NCBI GenBank assembly: GCA_002747015.1
Contig: NVXI01000003.1
Span: 133,517-172,011, forward strand
DNA length: 38,495 bases
Source: Zetaproteobacteria bacterium
Lineage (GTDB): Bacteria; Pseudomonadota; Alphaproteobacteria; Micavibrionales; Micavibrionaceae
Reading direction: 5' to 3'
This document shows positions 17,792 to 26,304 of the stretch, one piece after another. The notes under the pieces are model-generated. The model was not told where the DNA came from and ran no database searches. It saw nothing but the letters and a program-made list of their open reading frames with translations. The translations under genes and the position numbers were made by a program. Position 1 is the first letter of the stretch. Every line of letters starts with the position of its first letter.

Positions 17792-19024
17792 ATGACTTTA
17801 ACAATTGTAGATATGACAGGTGATGGCATATGGCCTGAGATGTCCCGATTGATAAGAGACGACTTGATTGCCCCATTTTTCGATATAGACTGGAAAATCC
17901 ATGACATTAGCTTACCTACACGCGATGCCACAAACGACAAGAATTTAAACGATGCCATCGCTGATTTAAAAGAATATAAGTCCGGCGTAAAAGGCCCAAC
18001 AATTACGCCAAGCCCTGCCCAAACCAAAGAAATGGGACTCAATAAACAATGGGGTTCACCCAATGGCATTCTGCGCAATGCTATTAATGGCGCAGTTATT
18101 ATGCGCACACCTTTGATGGCCAGCAATCTGGCAACAAATGCACCTGCCATGGCGAATGTTACCATTGCCAGGCAAGCCGTTGGCGGGATATATGGCGCGC
18201 CCAACGAAATCATTCCTTCTAAAGGATATATAAAAATGATCCATACTGACGAATCAGGTCAAGAGACCGTTTTGGCCGAAAAAGCAGTGGATAAAGGTGT
18301 GGCTATGCTCAGCACAGAAACAGATTCTTCTATTCGAGACTTTGCCCATGCAACATTTAAACAGGCATTGACGATGGACAAATCAGTTGTTTTTGCTTCC
18401 AAGCAGACAATTCTTCCAACCTATGATGGGCGTTTTGTTGAAATTTTTGAAGATATTTTTAAGGAATATAGTGATCGTTTCGAAGAGCAAGGACTTGACT
18501 TTCACCCAAGCGAGTTAATTGACGCGGCCGTATCCAAAATCCCACAAGGAAAAACCAATGGCTTTATTTTGGCGCTGAAAAATTATGATGGTGATGTTAC
18601 ATCTGACCAAGTTGCAGGCGAACACATCTCCCTTGGCATGATGGATTCCACACTGATCAGTGCCGACGGGACTTTACTTGCTGATCCTCCACACGGAACA
18701 GCGCCAGATTTAGATAAATTTTGGCACGAAGAGGGAAAGCTAGTGGCCAATCCAACCGCCTATATTTTCGCCTATGCCGAGGCTATTCGACATAAAGCAG
18801 AGCTAGAAGGCGATGCCATGACAGTTGAAAAAGCAATCGCGCTGAAAGAAACAACACTCAAAACGATAGAAGCAGGACATATGACAGGCGACCTATCAAA
18901 TGCCGCAGGCGTAGAAGCCATTACAGGACAAGAATTTGTCACCGAGGTTCGGAAAGCATTTAAACTTGTAGTGAATGATTTAGATATAAATAATGGTCAC
19001 ACTCACCAAGATTTAGCGATGTAA
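17792..19024 (+). CDS. icd: Type II isocitrate dehydrogenase, predicted NAD-dependent
   Basis: This 410-residue enzyme should oxidise and decarboxylate isocitrate to 2-oxoglutarate. It belongs to the type II homodimeric family of human IDH1 and many alphaproteobacteria. Substrate and metal residues equivalent to those of IDH1 are present: Ser89-Pro-Asn91 and Arg95 in SPNGILRN, Arg105, Arg127, Tyr134, Lys204, Asp244, and Asp268/Asp272 in KNYDGDVTSD. The cofactor loop is changed: HGTAPDL (301-307) puts Asp306 and Leu307 where NADP enzymes have Arg314 and His315, which bind the 2'-phosphate. I infer NAD preference. The start is the ATG at 17792, six bases after GGAGA. A GTG at 17765 lies upstream of that site. 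A hairpin terminator follows. Confidence 0.88.
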   Translation: MTLTIVDMTGDGIWPEMSRLIRDDLIAPFFDIDWKIHDISLPTRDATNDKNLNDAIADLKEYKSGVKGPTITPSPAQTKEMGLNKQWGSPNGILRNAINGAVIMRTPLMASNLATNAPAMANVTIARQAVGGIYGAPNEIIPSKGYIKMIHTDESGQETVLAEKAVDKGVAMLSTETDSSIRDFAHATFKQALTMDKSVVFASKQTILPTYDGRFVEIFEDIFKEYSDRFEEQGLDFHPSELIDAAVSKIPQGKTNGFILALKNYDGDVTSDQVAGEHISLGMMDSTLISADGTLLADPPHGTAPDLDKFWHEEGKLVANPTAYIFAYAEAIRHKAELEGDAMTVEKAIALKETTLKTIEAGHMTGDLSNAAGVEAITGQEFVTEVRKAFKLVVNDLDINNGHTHQDLAM

Positions 19025-19053
19025 ACAACCGCACATCATAAAATATAAATGAT

Positions 19054-19082
19054 AAAGCCCCTCTTCATTCAAAAGGGGCTTT
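19054..19082. terminator. Bidirectional hairpin between icd and sdhA
   Basis: Arms AAAGCCCCT (19054-19062) and AGGGGCTTT (19074-19082) are perfectly complementary around an 11-base loop. The hairpin sits in the 82-base gap between the convergent ends of icd and sdhA. The T-rich end of each arm follows the stem in either direction (CTTTCT on +, CTTTATC on -), so it can serve both genes. It is the only convincing intrinsic-terminator-like hairpin I found in the window. Confidence 0.75.
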
Positions 19083-19106
19083 CTAAAATATATAAACAAA
19101 GACAGG

Positions 19107-20897
19107 CTAATATACGCGCTTTTTCGGTGGGAATGGTTCGATCTCATCCGTCAAAGTGGTCATGATAACAGGACGATATGTGATCTCCGTCTTACCCTTC
19201 TCATCAATTGCAATCACGGTATGCTTCATCCATTCCTTATCATTACGGTCTGGAAAATCATCACGTGCATGCGCACCACGAGATTCCTCACGATTAGCAG
19301 CAGCATGCATAGAGACAACTGCTTGGGACAGCAAGTTATCCAATTCCAAAGCCTCTACCAAGTCGGTATTAAATATCATTGAGCGATCTTTAATACCCAA
19401 GTCGACCTTCGCCGCGAAACATTCATTGATTTTACCAACACCTGCATCCAGAACGTCACCAGTACGGAAAACCGCCGCATGATCTTGCATCGTATGCTGC
19501 ATTTTATCACGAAGCTGCGCGATTGTTGTATCACCCTTTGCATTACGGTAGTGATCCAAGCGTGCAACAGCCTTTGATCCATCATCACCACCAAAGGATC
19601 TATGTGTTTGCCCTGGCGTAACGGTTTCTGCCGCACGATTCGCCGCCGCACGACCAAAAACAACAAGATCAAGTAACGAATTAGAACCTAGACGATTCGC
19701 CCCGTGAACAGAGACACATGCCGCTTCACCAATTGCCATCAAGCCCGGCACAACAGCGTTTGGATTTTTCTTTGTAGGAGACAAAACTTCAGCATTATAA
19801 TTTGTTGGAATACCGCCCATATTATAATGCACTGTTGGCAAAATCGGGATTGGCTCTCTCGTGACATCAACGCCTGCGAAAATACGTGCACTCTCGGCAA
19901 TACCGGGCAAGCGTTCCTGAATAACCTCAGGCTCTAAATGCATAAGATTCAGATGCATATGATCTTTTTTCTCACCCACACCGCGGCCTTCATTAATCTC
20001 CATTATAATTGAACGTGACACAACATCACGGCTCGCAAGATCTTTGGCACTAGGGGCATAACGCTCCATAAAACGCTCACCCTCAGAGTTTGTAAGATAT
20101 CCACCTTCACCGCGGACACCCTCAGTAATCAGGCACCCTGCACCATAGATACCTGTGGGATGGAATTGTGTGAACTCCATATCTTGTAGAGGCAAACCTG
20201 CGCGTAAAACCATCGCATTTCCGTCGCCCGTACATGTATGCGCAGAGGTACAAGAGAAATAGGTACGACCATAACCGCCCGTTGCTAAAATAACCTGATG
20301 CGCGCGAAAGCGATGCAATATTCCAGTATCCAGATCCCACGCCATAACGCCTAAACACTCGCCCTCATCCGACATAATCAGATCTAGAGCAAAATACTCA
20401 ATAAAGAACTGCGCATGATGTTTTAAAGCCTGCGTATAGAGCGTATGCAAAATCGCATGCCCTGTACGGTCAGCGGCCGCGCATGTGCGTTGCGCCGTTC
20501 CCTCACCAAAATGCGTGGTCATACCACCAAAAGCACGTTGATAAATCTTACCTGCCGCAGTACGGCTAAACGGTACACCATAATGCTCCAACTCAATAAT
20601 CGCAGGAATTGCTTCACGACACATATACTCAATCGCATCCTGATCACCCAACCAGTCCGCGCCTTTGACAGTGTCATACATATGAAACTTCCAGCTATCC
20701 TCGCCCATATTACCCAGCGCAGCAGAAACGCCGCCTTGCGCAGCAACTGTATGAGAGCGCGTTGGAAAAACCTTTGAAATAATCGCAGTATTCAGCCCCT
20801 TTTCCGCACAGCCAAAACCAGCACGCAGTCCTGCACCGCCCGCTCCGACAACGACAACATCAAATTCATGATCTATAATTTCGTAAGAGTCTATCAT
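19107..20897 (-). CDS. sdhA: Succinate dehydrogenase flavoprotein subunit
   Basis: SdhA oxidises succinate to fumarate at the cytoplasmic face of complex II. The 596-residue product shows the FAD-binding [15 protein letters not shown], the covalent-flavin region [13 protein letters not shown] with its His, the substrate region [20 protein letters not shown], and the C-terminal [16 protein letters not shown]. All are as in mitochondrial-type enzymes. The ATG at 20897 is chosen because it gives the normal N-terminus ([13 protein letters not shown]) 23 bases after the sdhD stop, with AGGA upstream. An in-frame extension to 20966 would run into sdhD. It is the last gene of the sdhC-sdhD-sdhA run, and sdhB does not follow it. 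Confidence 0.97.
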   Translation of the reverse strand: MIDSYEIIDHEFDVVVVGAGGAGLRAGFGCAEKGLNTAIISKVFPTRSHTVAAQGGVSAALGNMGEDSWKFHMYDTVKGADWLGDQDAIEYMCREAIPAIIELEHYGVPFSRTAAGKIYQRAFGGMTTHFGEGTAQRTCAAADRTGHAILHTLYTQALKHHAQFFIEYFALDLIMSDEGECLGVMAWDLDTGILHRFRAHQVILATGGYGRTYFSCTSAHTCTGDGNAMVLRAGLPLQDMEFTQFHPTGIYGAGCLITEGVRGEGGYLTNSEGERFMERYAPSAKDLASRDVVSRSIIMEINEGRGVGEKKDHMHLNLMHLEPEVIQERLPGIAESARIFAGVDVTREPIPILPTVHYNMGGIPTNYNAEVLSPTKKNPNAVVPGLMAIGEAACVSVHGANRLGSNSLLDLVVFGRAAANRAAETVTPGQTHRSFGGDDGSKAVARLDHYRNAKGDTTIAQLRDKMQHTMQDHAAVFRTGDVLDAGVGKINECFAAKVDLGIKDRSMIFNTDLVEALELDNLLSQAVVSMHAAANREESRGAHARDDFPDRNDKEWMKHTVIAIDEKGKTEITYRPVIMTTLTDEIEPFPPKKRVY

Positions 20898-20920
20898 GTT
20901 ACTATCATTCCTAATTTTTT

Positions 20921-21325
20921 CTAAATACCCGCAGTAAATGCGATTTTTAATACACTGAAAATACACGCGACAGATAGACCGTAAAAGAATATCTTGCCCC
21001 CAATCAACTTGGCCATTTTAAACCATTCGGTCGAGATATAATCCTCAACAACGACCTGCGCGCCCAATTTTGCATGCAACATCACCGAACTGATAAGGAT
21101 AATCATCAAGATTGCGTTCACAGGCTGCCCCATCCACGCGGTAAACTCCGCATATGACGCGCCTTGCAAGCCGATAATTGACCAGATCAGCCATAAAACC
21201 AATGGGATTTGCGCCAGTGCGGTAATTTTTTGCTGTAACCAATGCTCTGTGCCTTCATGGGCAGAGCCATGATTTTTCGCAATTTTCAACGGTGCAACGA
21301 ATTTGTTATTTTTATGTCCCGACAT
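20921..21325 (-). CDS. sdhD: Succinate dehydrogenase membrane anchor subunit SdhD
   Basis: This is the small hydrophobic anchor that, with SdhC, binds haem b and ubiquinone in complex II. The 134-residue product has three hydrophobic segments (about residues 34-55, 65-85 and 108-130). Between the second and third is [16 protein letters not shown], the family motif that carries the axial haem His and the quinone-site Asp-Tyr pair. The N-terminus, with [19 protein letters not shown], also fits SdhD. It is 12 bases downstream of sdhC and 23 bases upstream of sdhA. Confidence 0.94.
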   Translation of the reverse strand: MSGHKNNKFVAPLKIAKNHGSAHEGTEHWLQQKITALAQIPLVLWLIWSIIGLQGASYAEFTAWMGQPVNAILMIILISSVMLHAKLGAQVVVEDYISTEWFKMAKLIGGKIFFYGLSVACIFSVLKIAFTAGI

Positions 21326-21337
21326 TATAATATTCTC

Positions 21338-21736
21338 CTATCCTGCCAAACGGCCACAGACCATGACCCATGTAAGCACCGTCAAAGTAAAAGCCCCGAT
21401 CAATACGAAATAATTTGAACGATTTGCATCGGTTTTTTTAAAATTTTTACCCATATCCCAAAACATATGACGCACGCCATTGCACATATGAAAATACAAA
21501 CCCGCAGACCATAGAAATAAAACGATTTTCCCCGGAAAACTCGTCGCAAGCCCCATAACGTAATCATATTGTGCTTCACCACTCGCCGCGGCGACAAGAA
21601 ACGCCGTGACAAGCAACGTCCCCATGATAAGCCCTACACCTGTAATGCGGTGTGAAATAGACATCAGGGCTGTTAACGGCAGCTTATAAACCTGTAAATG
21701 CGGTGATAATGGTCTTTGAACTTTTACTTCAGACAT
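21338..21736 (-). CDS. sdhC: Succinate dehydrogenase cytochrome b556 subunit SdhC
   Basis: This is the first gene of the sdhCDA run. The 132-residue product shows RPLSPHLQVYKLPLTALMS followed by SISHRITG, where Ser and Arg line the quinone site. The second segment ends at HMCNGVRHMFWDMGK, the SdhC signature with the haem-ligand His. Three hydrophobic segments are visible. The ATG at 21736 gives the usual short N-terminus. Its promoter should lie in the 150-base gap 21737-21886, which it shares divergently with the TerB-like gene. That gap is very A+T-rich and I could not choose promoter elements with confidence. Confidence 0.95.
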   Translation of the reverse strand: MSEVKVQRPLSPHLQVYKLPLTALMSISHRITGVGLIMGTLLVTAFLVAAASGEAQYDYVMGLATSFPGKIVLFLWSAGLYFHMCNGVRHMFWDMGKNFKKTDANRSNYFVLIGAFTLTVLTWVMVCGRLAG

Positions 21737-21886
21737 ATCCTAAAGGAATCCTCTTTAAATTTTATGAAAGCATCATACGAGCTATGTATCAAATTTTAAA
21801 GGGAGAATTTTACTCTATTTTTAATTTTTAGATGCTATAAAATAAATCCGTTCATTTTACACAATAATTTGGGAGCATTTCAAACG

Positions 21887-22402
21887 ATGGCACAGGAAAG
21901 TTTTGAAAAAGATCAAGTCAGCAACAGTAAGCTTTATATGTTACGGTGCTTAATTGTTATGGCACATGCAGATGGTAATATTTGCGAAGATGAACGTGCC
22001 TATATGTCCGCACTTATGAACCGCCTCCCCCTTACGAAAGAGCAACGTGACACTCTAGAATCTGACTTCGATAACCAAGAAGATATAGGGAACTTATTCC
22101 GCCATATTAACGATCCACGCTATCGCGGGCAAGTTGTATATTTTGCACGGTTAATGGCACATAAAGATGGCATTATGCATCCCTCTGAGCAAGATCTTTT
22201 GGATCGCCTTCATTCAGCAGCAACAGATGGGCTTGATATCAACGCGATTCGTGCAGAAACAAAAAAAGCTGTCGGCGCAGAACTTGCGATCCATGACATT
22301 AACGTCGACAGTAATCGTCCAACAAAACATGGACATCCAATTCCATACTTCCAGCTGTTAGACGAGTTTTTACTCTCACTTGGTATCGACTTAATGAAGT
22401 AA
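21887..22402 (+). CDS. TerB-like domain protein
   Basis: The 171-residue soluble protein has an all-helical pattern with two acidic motifs typical of TerB/DjlA-like domains: IVMAHADGNICEDERAYM (about residues 27-44) and RLMAHKDGIMHPSEQDLLDR (about 92-111). In this family such 'A.ADG.....E' helices form a paired metal-binding-like site. Family members are linked to tellurite resistance and stress responses, but many are uncharacterised and stand alone, as here. The ATG at 21887 follows GGGAG by 11 bases. An in-frame TTG at 21869 overlaps that site and is less likely. It ends 4 bases before the convergent asd gene. Confidence 0.75.
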   Translation: MAQESFEKDQVSNSKLYMLRCLIVMAHADGNICEDERAYMSALMNRLPLTKEQRDTLESDFDNQEDIGNLFRHINDPRYRGQVVYFARLMAHKDGIMHPSEQDLLDRLHSAATDGLDINAIRAETKKAVGAELAIHDINVDSNRPTKHGHPIPYFQLLDEFLLSLGIDLMK

Positions 22403-22406
22403 TAAT

Positions 22407-23417
22407 CTACTTACTTTTAATCAAAAGCTCAGCAATTTGAATCGTGTTCAGTGCTGCACCTTTGCGCAAATTATCCGAAGTACACCAAAAGTTTAAACCG
22501 TTTTCAACGCTTATATCTTCACGGATACGTGAAACATAAACATCATCCTCACCCTGAACTTCCAGAGGTGTAACATATTCAAGGTCTTCGTTATCGACAT
22601 CAACAACTGTTACGCCTTCAAACTCCCGCCAAAGCGCACGCGCTTCTGCTGCTGAGAGTTCATTTTCCAACTCAACATTTATCATTTCGGCATGCCCAAC
22701 AAAAATTGGCACACGCACACAAGATGCACAAACTTTTATGGAAGGATCGAGAATTTTTTTCGTTTCAACAATCATTTTCCATTCTTCTTTGGTTAAACCA
22801 TCATCCATAAACGTATCAATTTGCGGAATTGCATTAAACGCAATTTGCTTTGGATAGACAGATGGCGCATTTGTATTGTTCATGTAAACGCTTTTTGTCT
22901 GATTAAACAGCTCATCCATTGCTGCTTTACCTGATCCTGATACTGATTGATACGTGCACACAACCACACGCTTGATTGTCGCGGCATCATGCAATGCTTT
23001 TAATGCCACAACCATTTGAATGGTCGAGCAATTCGGATTGGCAATAATACCCCGTTTTGTGTGCTCTGAAATAGCCTCAGGATTAACCTCCGGCACGATC
23101 AACGGCACATCAGGATCCATTCTGAAGTGGCTTGTATTATCAATAACAACAGCCCCTGCCTTCGCCGCAATCGGAGAATATTGGGCAGACACCGCACCAC
23201 CAGGCGAAGAGAGAACAATATCAACCCCTTTAAAATCAAACTTACTTAAATCTTGAACTTTAAGGTCTTTATCACCAAAAGATACTTCCTGACCGACAGA
23301 ACGACTGGAAGCCAGCGCTATAACATCATCCACGGGGAAATCCCGCTCATGCAAAATGTTCAAAATCTCATAGCCAACATTACCTGTTGCACCTACAACT
23401 GCGACTTTATACCCCAT
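22407..23417 (-). CDS. asd: Aspartate-semialdehyde dehydrogenase
   Basis: Asd reduces aspartyl phosphate to aspartate semialdehyde, the branch point to lysine/diaminopimelate, threonine and methionine. The 336-residue product has the NADP-binding VAVVGATGNVGYEIL, the active-site NPNCSTIQM with Cys130, TYQSVSGSGKAAMDEL with the conserved Gln, and CVRVPIFVGHAEMINVELE with substrate-binding residues. The ATG at 23417 has AAGGAG six bases upstream, and the in-frame TTG at 23423 overlaps this spacer. It is divergent from the hybrid kinase gene and convergent with the TerB-like gene. Confidence 0.96.
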   Translation of the reverse strand: MGYKVAVVGATGNVGYEILNILHERDFPVDDVIALASSRSVGQEVSFGDKDLKVQDLSKFDFKGVDIVLSSPGGAVSAQYSPIAAKAGAVVIDNTSHFRMDPDVPLIVPEVNPEAISEHTKRGIIANPNCSTIQMVVALKALHDAATIKRVVVCTYQSVSGSGKAAMDELFNQTKSVYMNNTNAPSVYPKQIAFNAIPQIDTFMDDGLTKEEWKMIVETKKILDPSIKVCASCVRVPIFVGHAEMINVELENELSAAEARALWREFEGVTVVDVDNEDLEYVTPLEVQGEDDVYVSRIREDISVENGLNFWCTSDNLRKGAALNTIQIAELLIKSK

Positions 23418-23502
23418 GTTCAACTCCTTCTTTATTCCTAGCTATGGATACCACATTCGTTGTGATAGTCTAGAGCCTGTATGCTAAGCAAGCATGTTCT
23501 TC

Positions 23503-23516
23503 TTTGATTGATCAAA
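23503..23516. promoter_or_regulatory. Palindrome upstream of the hybrid kinase gene
   Basis: TTTGAT and ATCAAA form a perfect inverted repeat with a 2-base centre (TG), 22 bases before the kinase ATG and about 85 bases upstream of the asd ATG. A second short inverted repeat, ATGCT/AGCAT at 23481-23495, sits beside it. The first resembles half-sites of FNR/CRP-type boxes, but those have a 4- to 6-base centre, so I do not assign a regulator. The position fits an operator acting on the kinase gene. Confidence 0.25.
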
Positions 23517-23538
23517 TATATTAAGACCTCTATATACT

Positions 23539-25509
23539 ATGAACAAAAAAACACCAATAAAAAAACGCGCAAGAAGAACACGAAAAGAGCTTGAAACCGC
23601 TGTAGAACATGCTGATGCGCTTGCCACGCAAAAATCAAATTTTCTTGCCACAATGAGCCATGAAATTAGAACGCCGATGCAAACCATTTACGGTCTTCTG
23701 GAATTAATTGCACTGGAAAAACCCAACAAAAATATAAGCAATATGGTTGAAACTGCTCAAGAGGCAGCCAGTGGCCTGCTCGAAATTTTAGATGATGTCC
23801 TCGATGTTGCAAAAATGGACGCAGATGCAATGAAACTGGATATGTTTGAAGTTCCTGTACGGCTTCTTGTTCGTGGAATGATTGAAGCTTTATCAGTAAA
23901 GGTGCGTGGCGTGCGCGTTAAGCTCATTGACGATATTAGTACAGATGTACCCTTTGTGATCACCGGGGATCCCAAGCGCCTGCGTCAAATTTTGATGAAT
24001 CTGTGCGGGAATGCCTTAAAATTCACCCATGAAGGTCGTGTTATAATTCATGTCAGTACAAAAATACAACATATCAAGCGTCCAAAGCATGGTTTAGGAT
24101 TACGTTTCGAGATTATTGATACTGGCATAGGGATGAGCGATGATATATGCGCAAAATTATTCCAACCCTTTACACAAGCCGATAATACAACATCACGAAA
24201 ATACGGAGGAACGGGCCTTGGGTTATCTATCGCGAAAAAACTTGTGAATTTAATGGATGGTGAAATCGGCGTTACCAGCATTGAAGGGAAAGGATCAACA
24301 TTCTGGTTTGAAATCCCAACAGAAGAAATCAGTACGGATGAAAGCACGATAGATCTACCAGACTTAGAAGGCATCTCTGTTTTATCCGTTGAGGATCATC
24401 CACAAGGCGCAAAAGAAATCGAGAGCTCCCTAAAGTCAATGGGCGCAAAAGTCGCAAGCTGTGCAACCTATAAAGAAGGGCTAGAAACTGCAAAAAGCCA
24501 TCCTTTTGATGTCGCAGTCATCGATCAAGGATTACCTGATGGTCTTGGTATTGATTTAATTCGCGAGATTATAGAGATACGGCCTTTTATGGGCATCGTT
24601 ATGTACACTGTGCGCGATGATATTGGCTTATCCCACAGCCTAAGTTCCCTAGGTGCAACATATCTTACGAAACCGGCAAGTCGCATAGGCTTGGGAGAGG
24701 CAGTTAAAAACGCTACTCGCCAAGATATAAGTATTTCAGATGGGCCGACCCGATTGTTAATAGCCGAAGACACACAAAGCGTTCAAGATATTTTAAAAAT
24801 TCAACTCCATAAATTTGGTATTCAAGCCGATTTTGTCAATAATGGTGTTGAAGCTCTAGATGCATTTAACAGCGGAAAATACGGTATCCTGATCACAGAT
24901 TTACACATGCCGAAAATGGATGGATATGAGCTGGTAAAAACGATAAGAGCAAAGGAATTAAAAAGCAAAACAAGCACTCCGATTATCGCCTTAACCGCAG
25001 ATGTACAAATGGCACAACGCGAAGCTTTTACCGCGCATGGCTTTGATGAATGTCTACTAAAACCCGTATCTCTTGGACACTTACGCGGATTACTTATACG
25101 CTGGCGATTACTCAATGAAGGAGATATTCAAACAAATCAATCATCCCATATACCAAAGAGCCAAAACAAAACAGAAAATCATCCAATTAACCGATCATGC
25201 CTCGTCGAACATTTGGGCGCCATTGATGACGGTACAATTGATATGATGAAACTCTTTGTTGAATTCACTGCCCCTCTTATAGAAAAAATGGAAAAAGCAC
25301 TATTGGAGAACAACGCATCAGAGCTGCTAGAAATAGGACATAGCCTAAAAGGCAGCGCCCGATCCGCTTGTTGCAATACGTTAGGAAACCTCGCCAGTGA
25401 TTTACAAGATACCGCAGAACAAGAAAAAAACTGCGACCAGATTATCGAAGATATAATCACAGAGTTCGCGCACGTTAAAGAGGATATAGACAGACTTTCT
25501 TATGAGTAA
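23539..25509 (+). CDS. Cytosolic hybrid histidine kinase (HisKA-HATPase-REC-REC-HPt)
   Basis: The 656-residue protein contains a full phosphorelay in one chain. HisKA is at about 30-100 with His41 in MSHEIRTPM. HATPase_c is at about 145-265 with the N box NLCGNALKF, DTGIGMS and GGTGLGLSIAKKL. A first receiver (about 278-395) has Asp329 in VIDQGLPDG, and a second (about 407-525) has Asp454 in ITDLHMPKMDG and Lys in LLKPVS. A C-terminal HPt domain has His601 in GHSLKGSARSA. There is no transmembrane segment or input domain: an in-frame TGA 30 bases upstream rules out a longer N-terminus. It must therefore sense through a partner or its helical N-terminus. It ends 27 bases from the convergent end of the pilus operon, so a link to that operon is possible but unproven. 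Confidence 0.93.
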   Translation: MNKKTPIKKRARRTRKELETAVEHADALATQKSNFLATMSHEIRTPMQTIYGLLELIALEKPNKNISNMVETAQEAASGLLEILDDVLDVAKMDADAMKLDMFEVPVRLLVRGMIEALSVKVRGVRVKLIDDISTDVPFVITGDPKRLRQILMNLCGNALKFTHEGRVIIHVSTKIQHIKRPKHGLGLRFEIIDTGIGMSDDICAKLFQPFTQADNTTSRKYGGTGLGLSIAKKLVNLMDGEIGVTSIEGKGSTFWFEIPTEEISTDESTIDLPDLEGISVLSVEDHPQGAKEIESSLKSMGAKVASCATYKEGLETAKSHPFDVAVIDQGLPDGLGIDLIREIIEIRPFMGIVMYTVRDDIGLSHSLSSLGATYLTKPASRIGLGEAVKNATRQDISISDGPTRLLIAEDTQSVQDILKIQLHKFGIQADFVNNGVEALDAFNSGKYGILITDLHMPKMDGYELVKTIRAKELKSKTSTPIIALTADVQMAQREAFTAHGFDECLLKPVSLGHLRGLLIRWRLLNEGDIQTNQSSHIPKSQNKTENHPINRSCLVEHLGAIDDGTIDMMKLFVEFTAPLIEKMEKALLENNASELLEIGHSLKGSARSACCNTLGNLASDLQDTAEQEKNCDQIIEDIITEFAHVKEDIDRLSYE

Positions 25510-25536
25510 AACCCTAAAATAAACAGAGCGTTAAAC

Positions 25537-26304
25537 TTACGGGCAAGAACCTTCATCACCATCCGCATCACCATTATATTCTGCCGTTGGTTTGATCGTC
25601 ATGCGCACTCGGAAACATGTATAACCACTTGCACATTGCACCTCCGCGGGTGAATCACTATCCAGATCAATAGCACCACTAGATGCATCAATAATATCGG
25701 CTTCACATTCGCCAAATTGATCATCTGATTTTAGTAGAGCCGTATTTATAAAAGCATCTGTTTTGTTGGTTTGCAACCAAAAGAACACGCCATCTGTCCC
25801 GTTGTAATATTGCCAATCATCAAATAAGCCTGGTGCAGGAGGTAAAAACTTTCCTGATATTCCGCCAAAAATAACCACATGATTTTCGTCATCATTTCCC
25901 GGATTTCCAGGACACCTGATATCTTTTACAAGCCGCCCGGCCGTTGGGCCAATCGTTGCTGAAGAAAAATGCGTAGAATTTGGTTTAATCGGAAAATTTC
26001 GTCGCGCATCAGGATCGCTCCCTCCTCCAGTTATATCAATGCTTCTATCACCCTTTTTATACGATAAAACGCATTCCAGAATTGCAGACCGAATTGTATC
26101 AACTTGGCTTTTTATGTTTGAAACTGTGCGAAAACTACTTTGAGATGAAGTTTGCTGACTTGATGGCTGCATAAATGTCACCGTCAATGCTGCCAACAGC
26201 GCAATTGCGATCAAGATATAGACAAGCGCACTACCATTTTCGCAATTATATTTATCACGCGAAATCGCCTGATTACAATTTTTCTTATCTTTCAACAACC
26301 ACAT
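25537..26304 (-). CDS. Pilin-like protein without Glu5 (last gene of pilus operon)
   Basis: The product has 255 residues if started at the ATG at 26304, which overlaps the upstream pilin-like gene by 20 bases. A hydrophilic leader of about 24 residues ends in Gly and is followed by SALVYILIAIALLAALTV, the one-sided hydrophobic helix of type IV pilins and pseudopilins. The globular part (about 60-255) has several Cys residues (ECVLS, RCPG, GECEAD, VQCASGYTCF, GSCP) that could form disulfides. Residue +5 after the putative Gly cleavage site is Tyr rather than Glu. Lack of Glu5 is known for tip pseudopilins such as GspK. The likely role is a minor or tip pilin, but no family was recognised from the globular domain. 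The Shine-Dalgarno is poor, so translation may depend on coupling. Confidence 0.62.
   Translation of the reverse strand: MWLLKDKKNCNQAISRDKYNCENGSALVYILIAIALLAALTVTFMQPSSQQTSSQSSFRTVSNIKSQVDTIRSAILECVLSYKKGDRSIDITGGGSDPDARRNFPIKPNSTHFSSATIGPTAGRLVKDIRCPGNPGNDDENHVVIFGGISGKFLPPAPGLFDDWQYYNGTDGVFFWLQTNKTDAFINTALLKSDDQFGECEADIIDASSGAIDLDSDSPAEVQCASGYTCFRVRMTIKPTAEYNGDADGDEGSCP

Noticed and set aside
20898..20966. Longer sdhA start
   Set aside because: The extension runs into the end of sdhD and gives an N-terminus unlike any SdhA. The ATG at 20897 gives the normal one.
23504..23515. FNR box upstream of the hybrid kinase
   Set aside because: The half-sites TTGAT and ATCAA are present, but the centre is 2 bases and not the 4 expected for FNR, so only a generic palindrome is reported.
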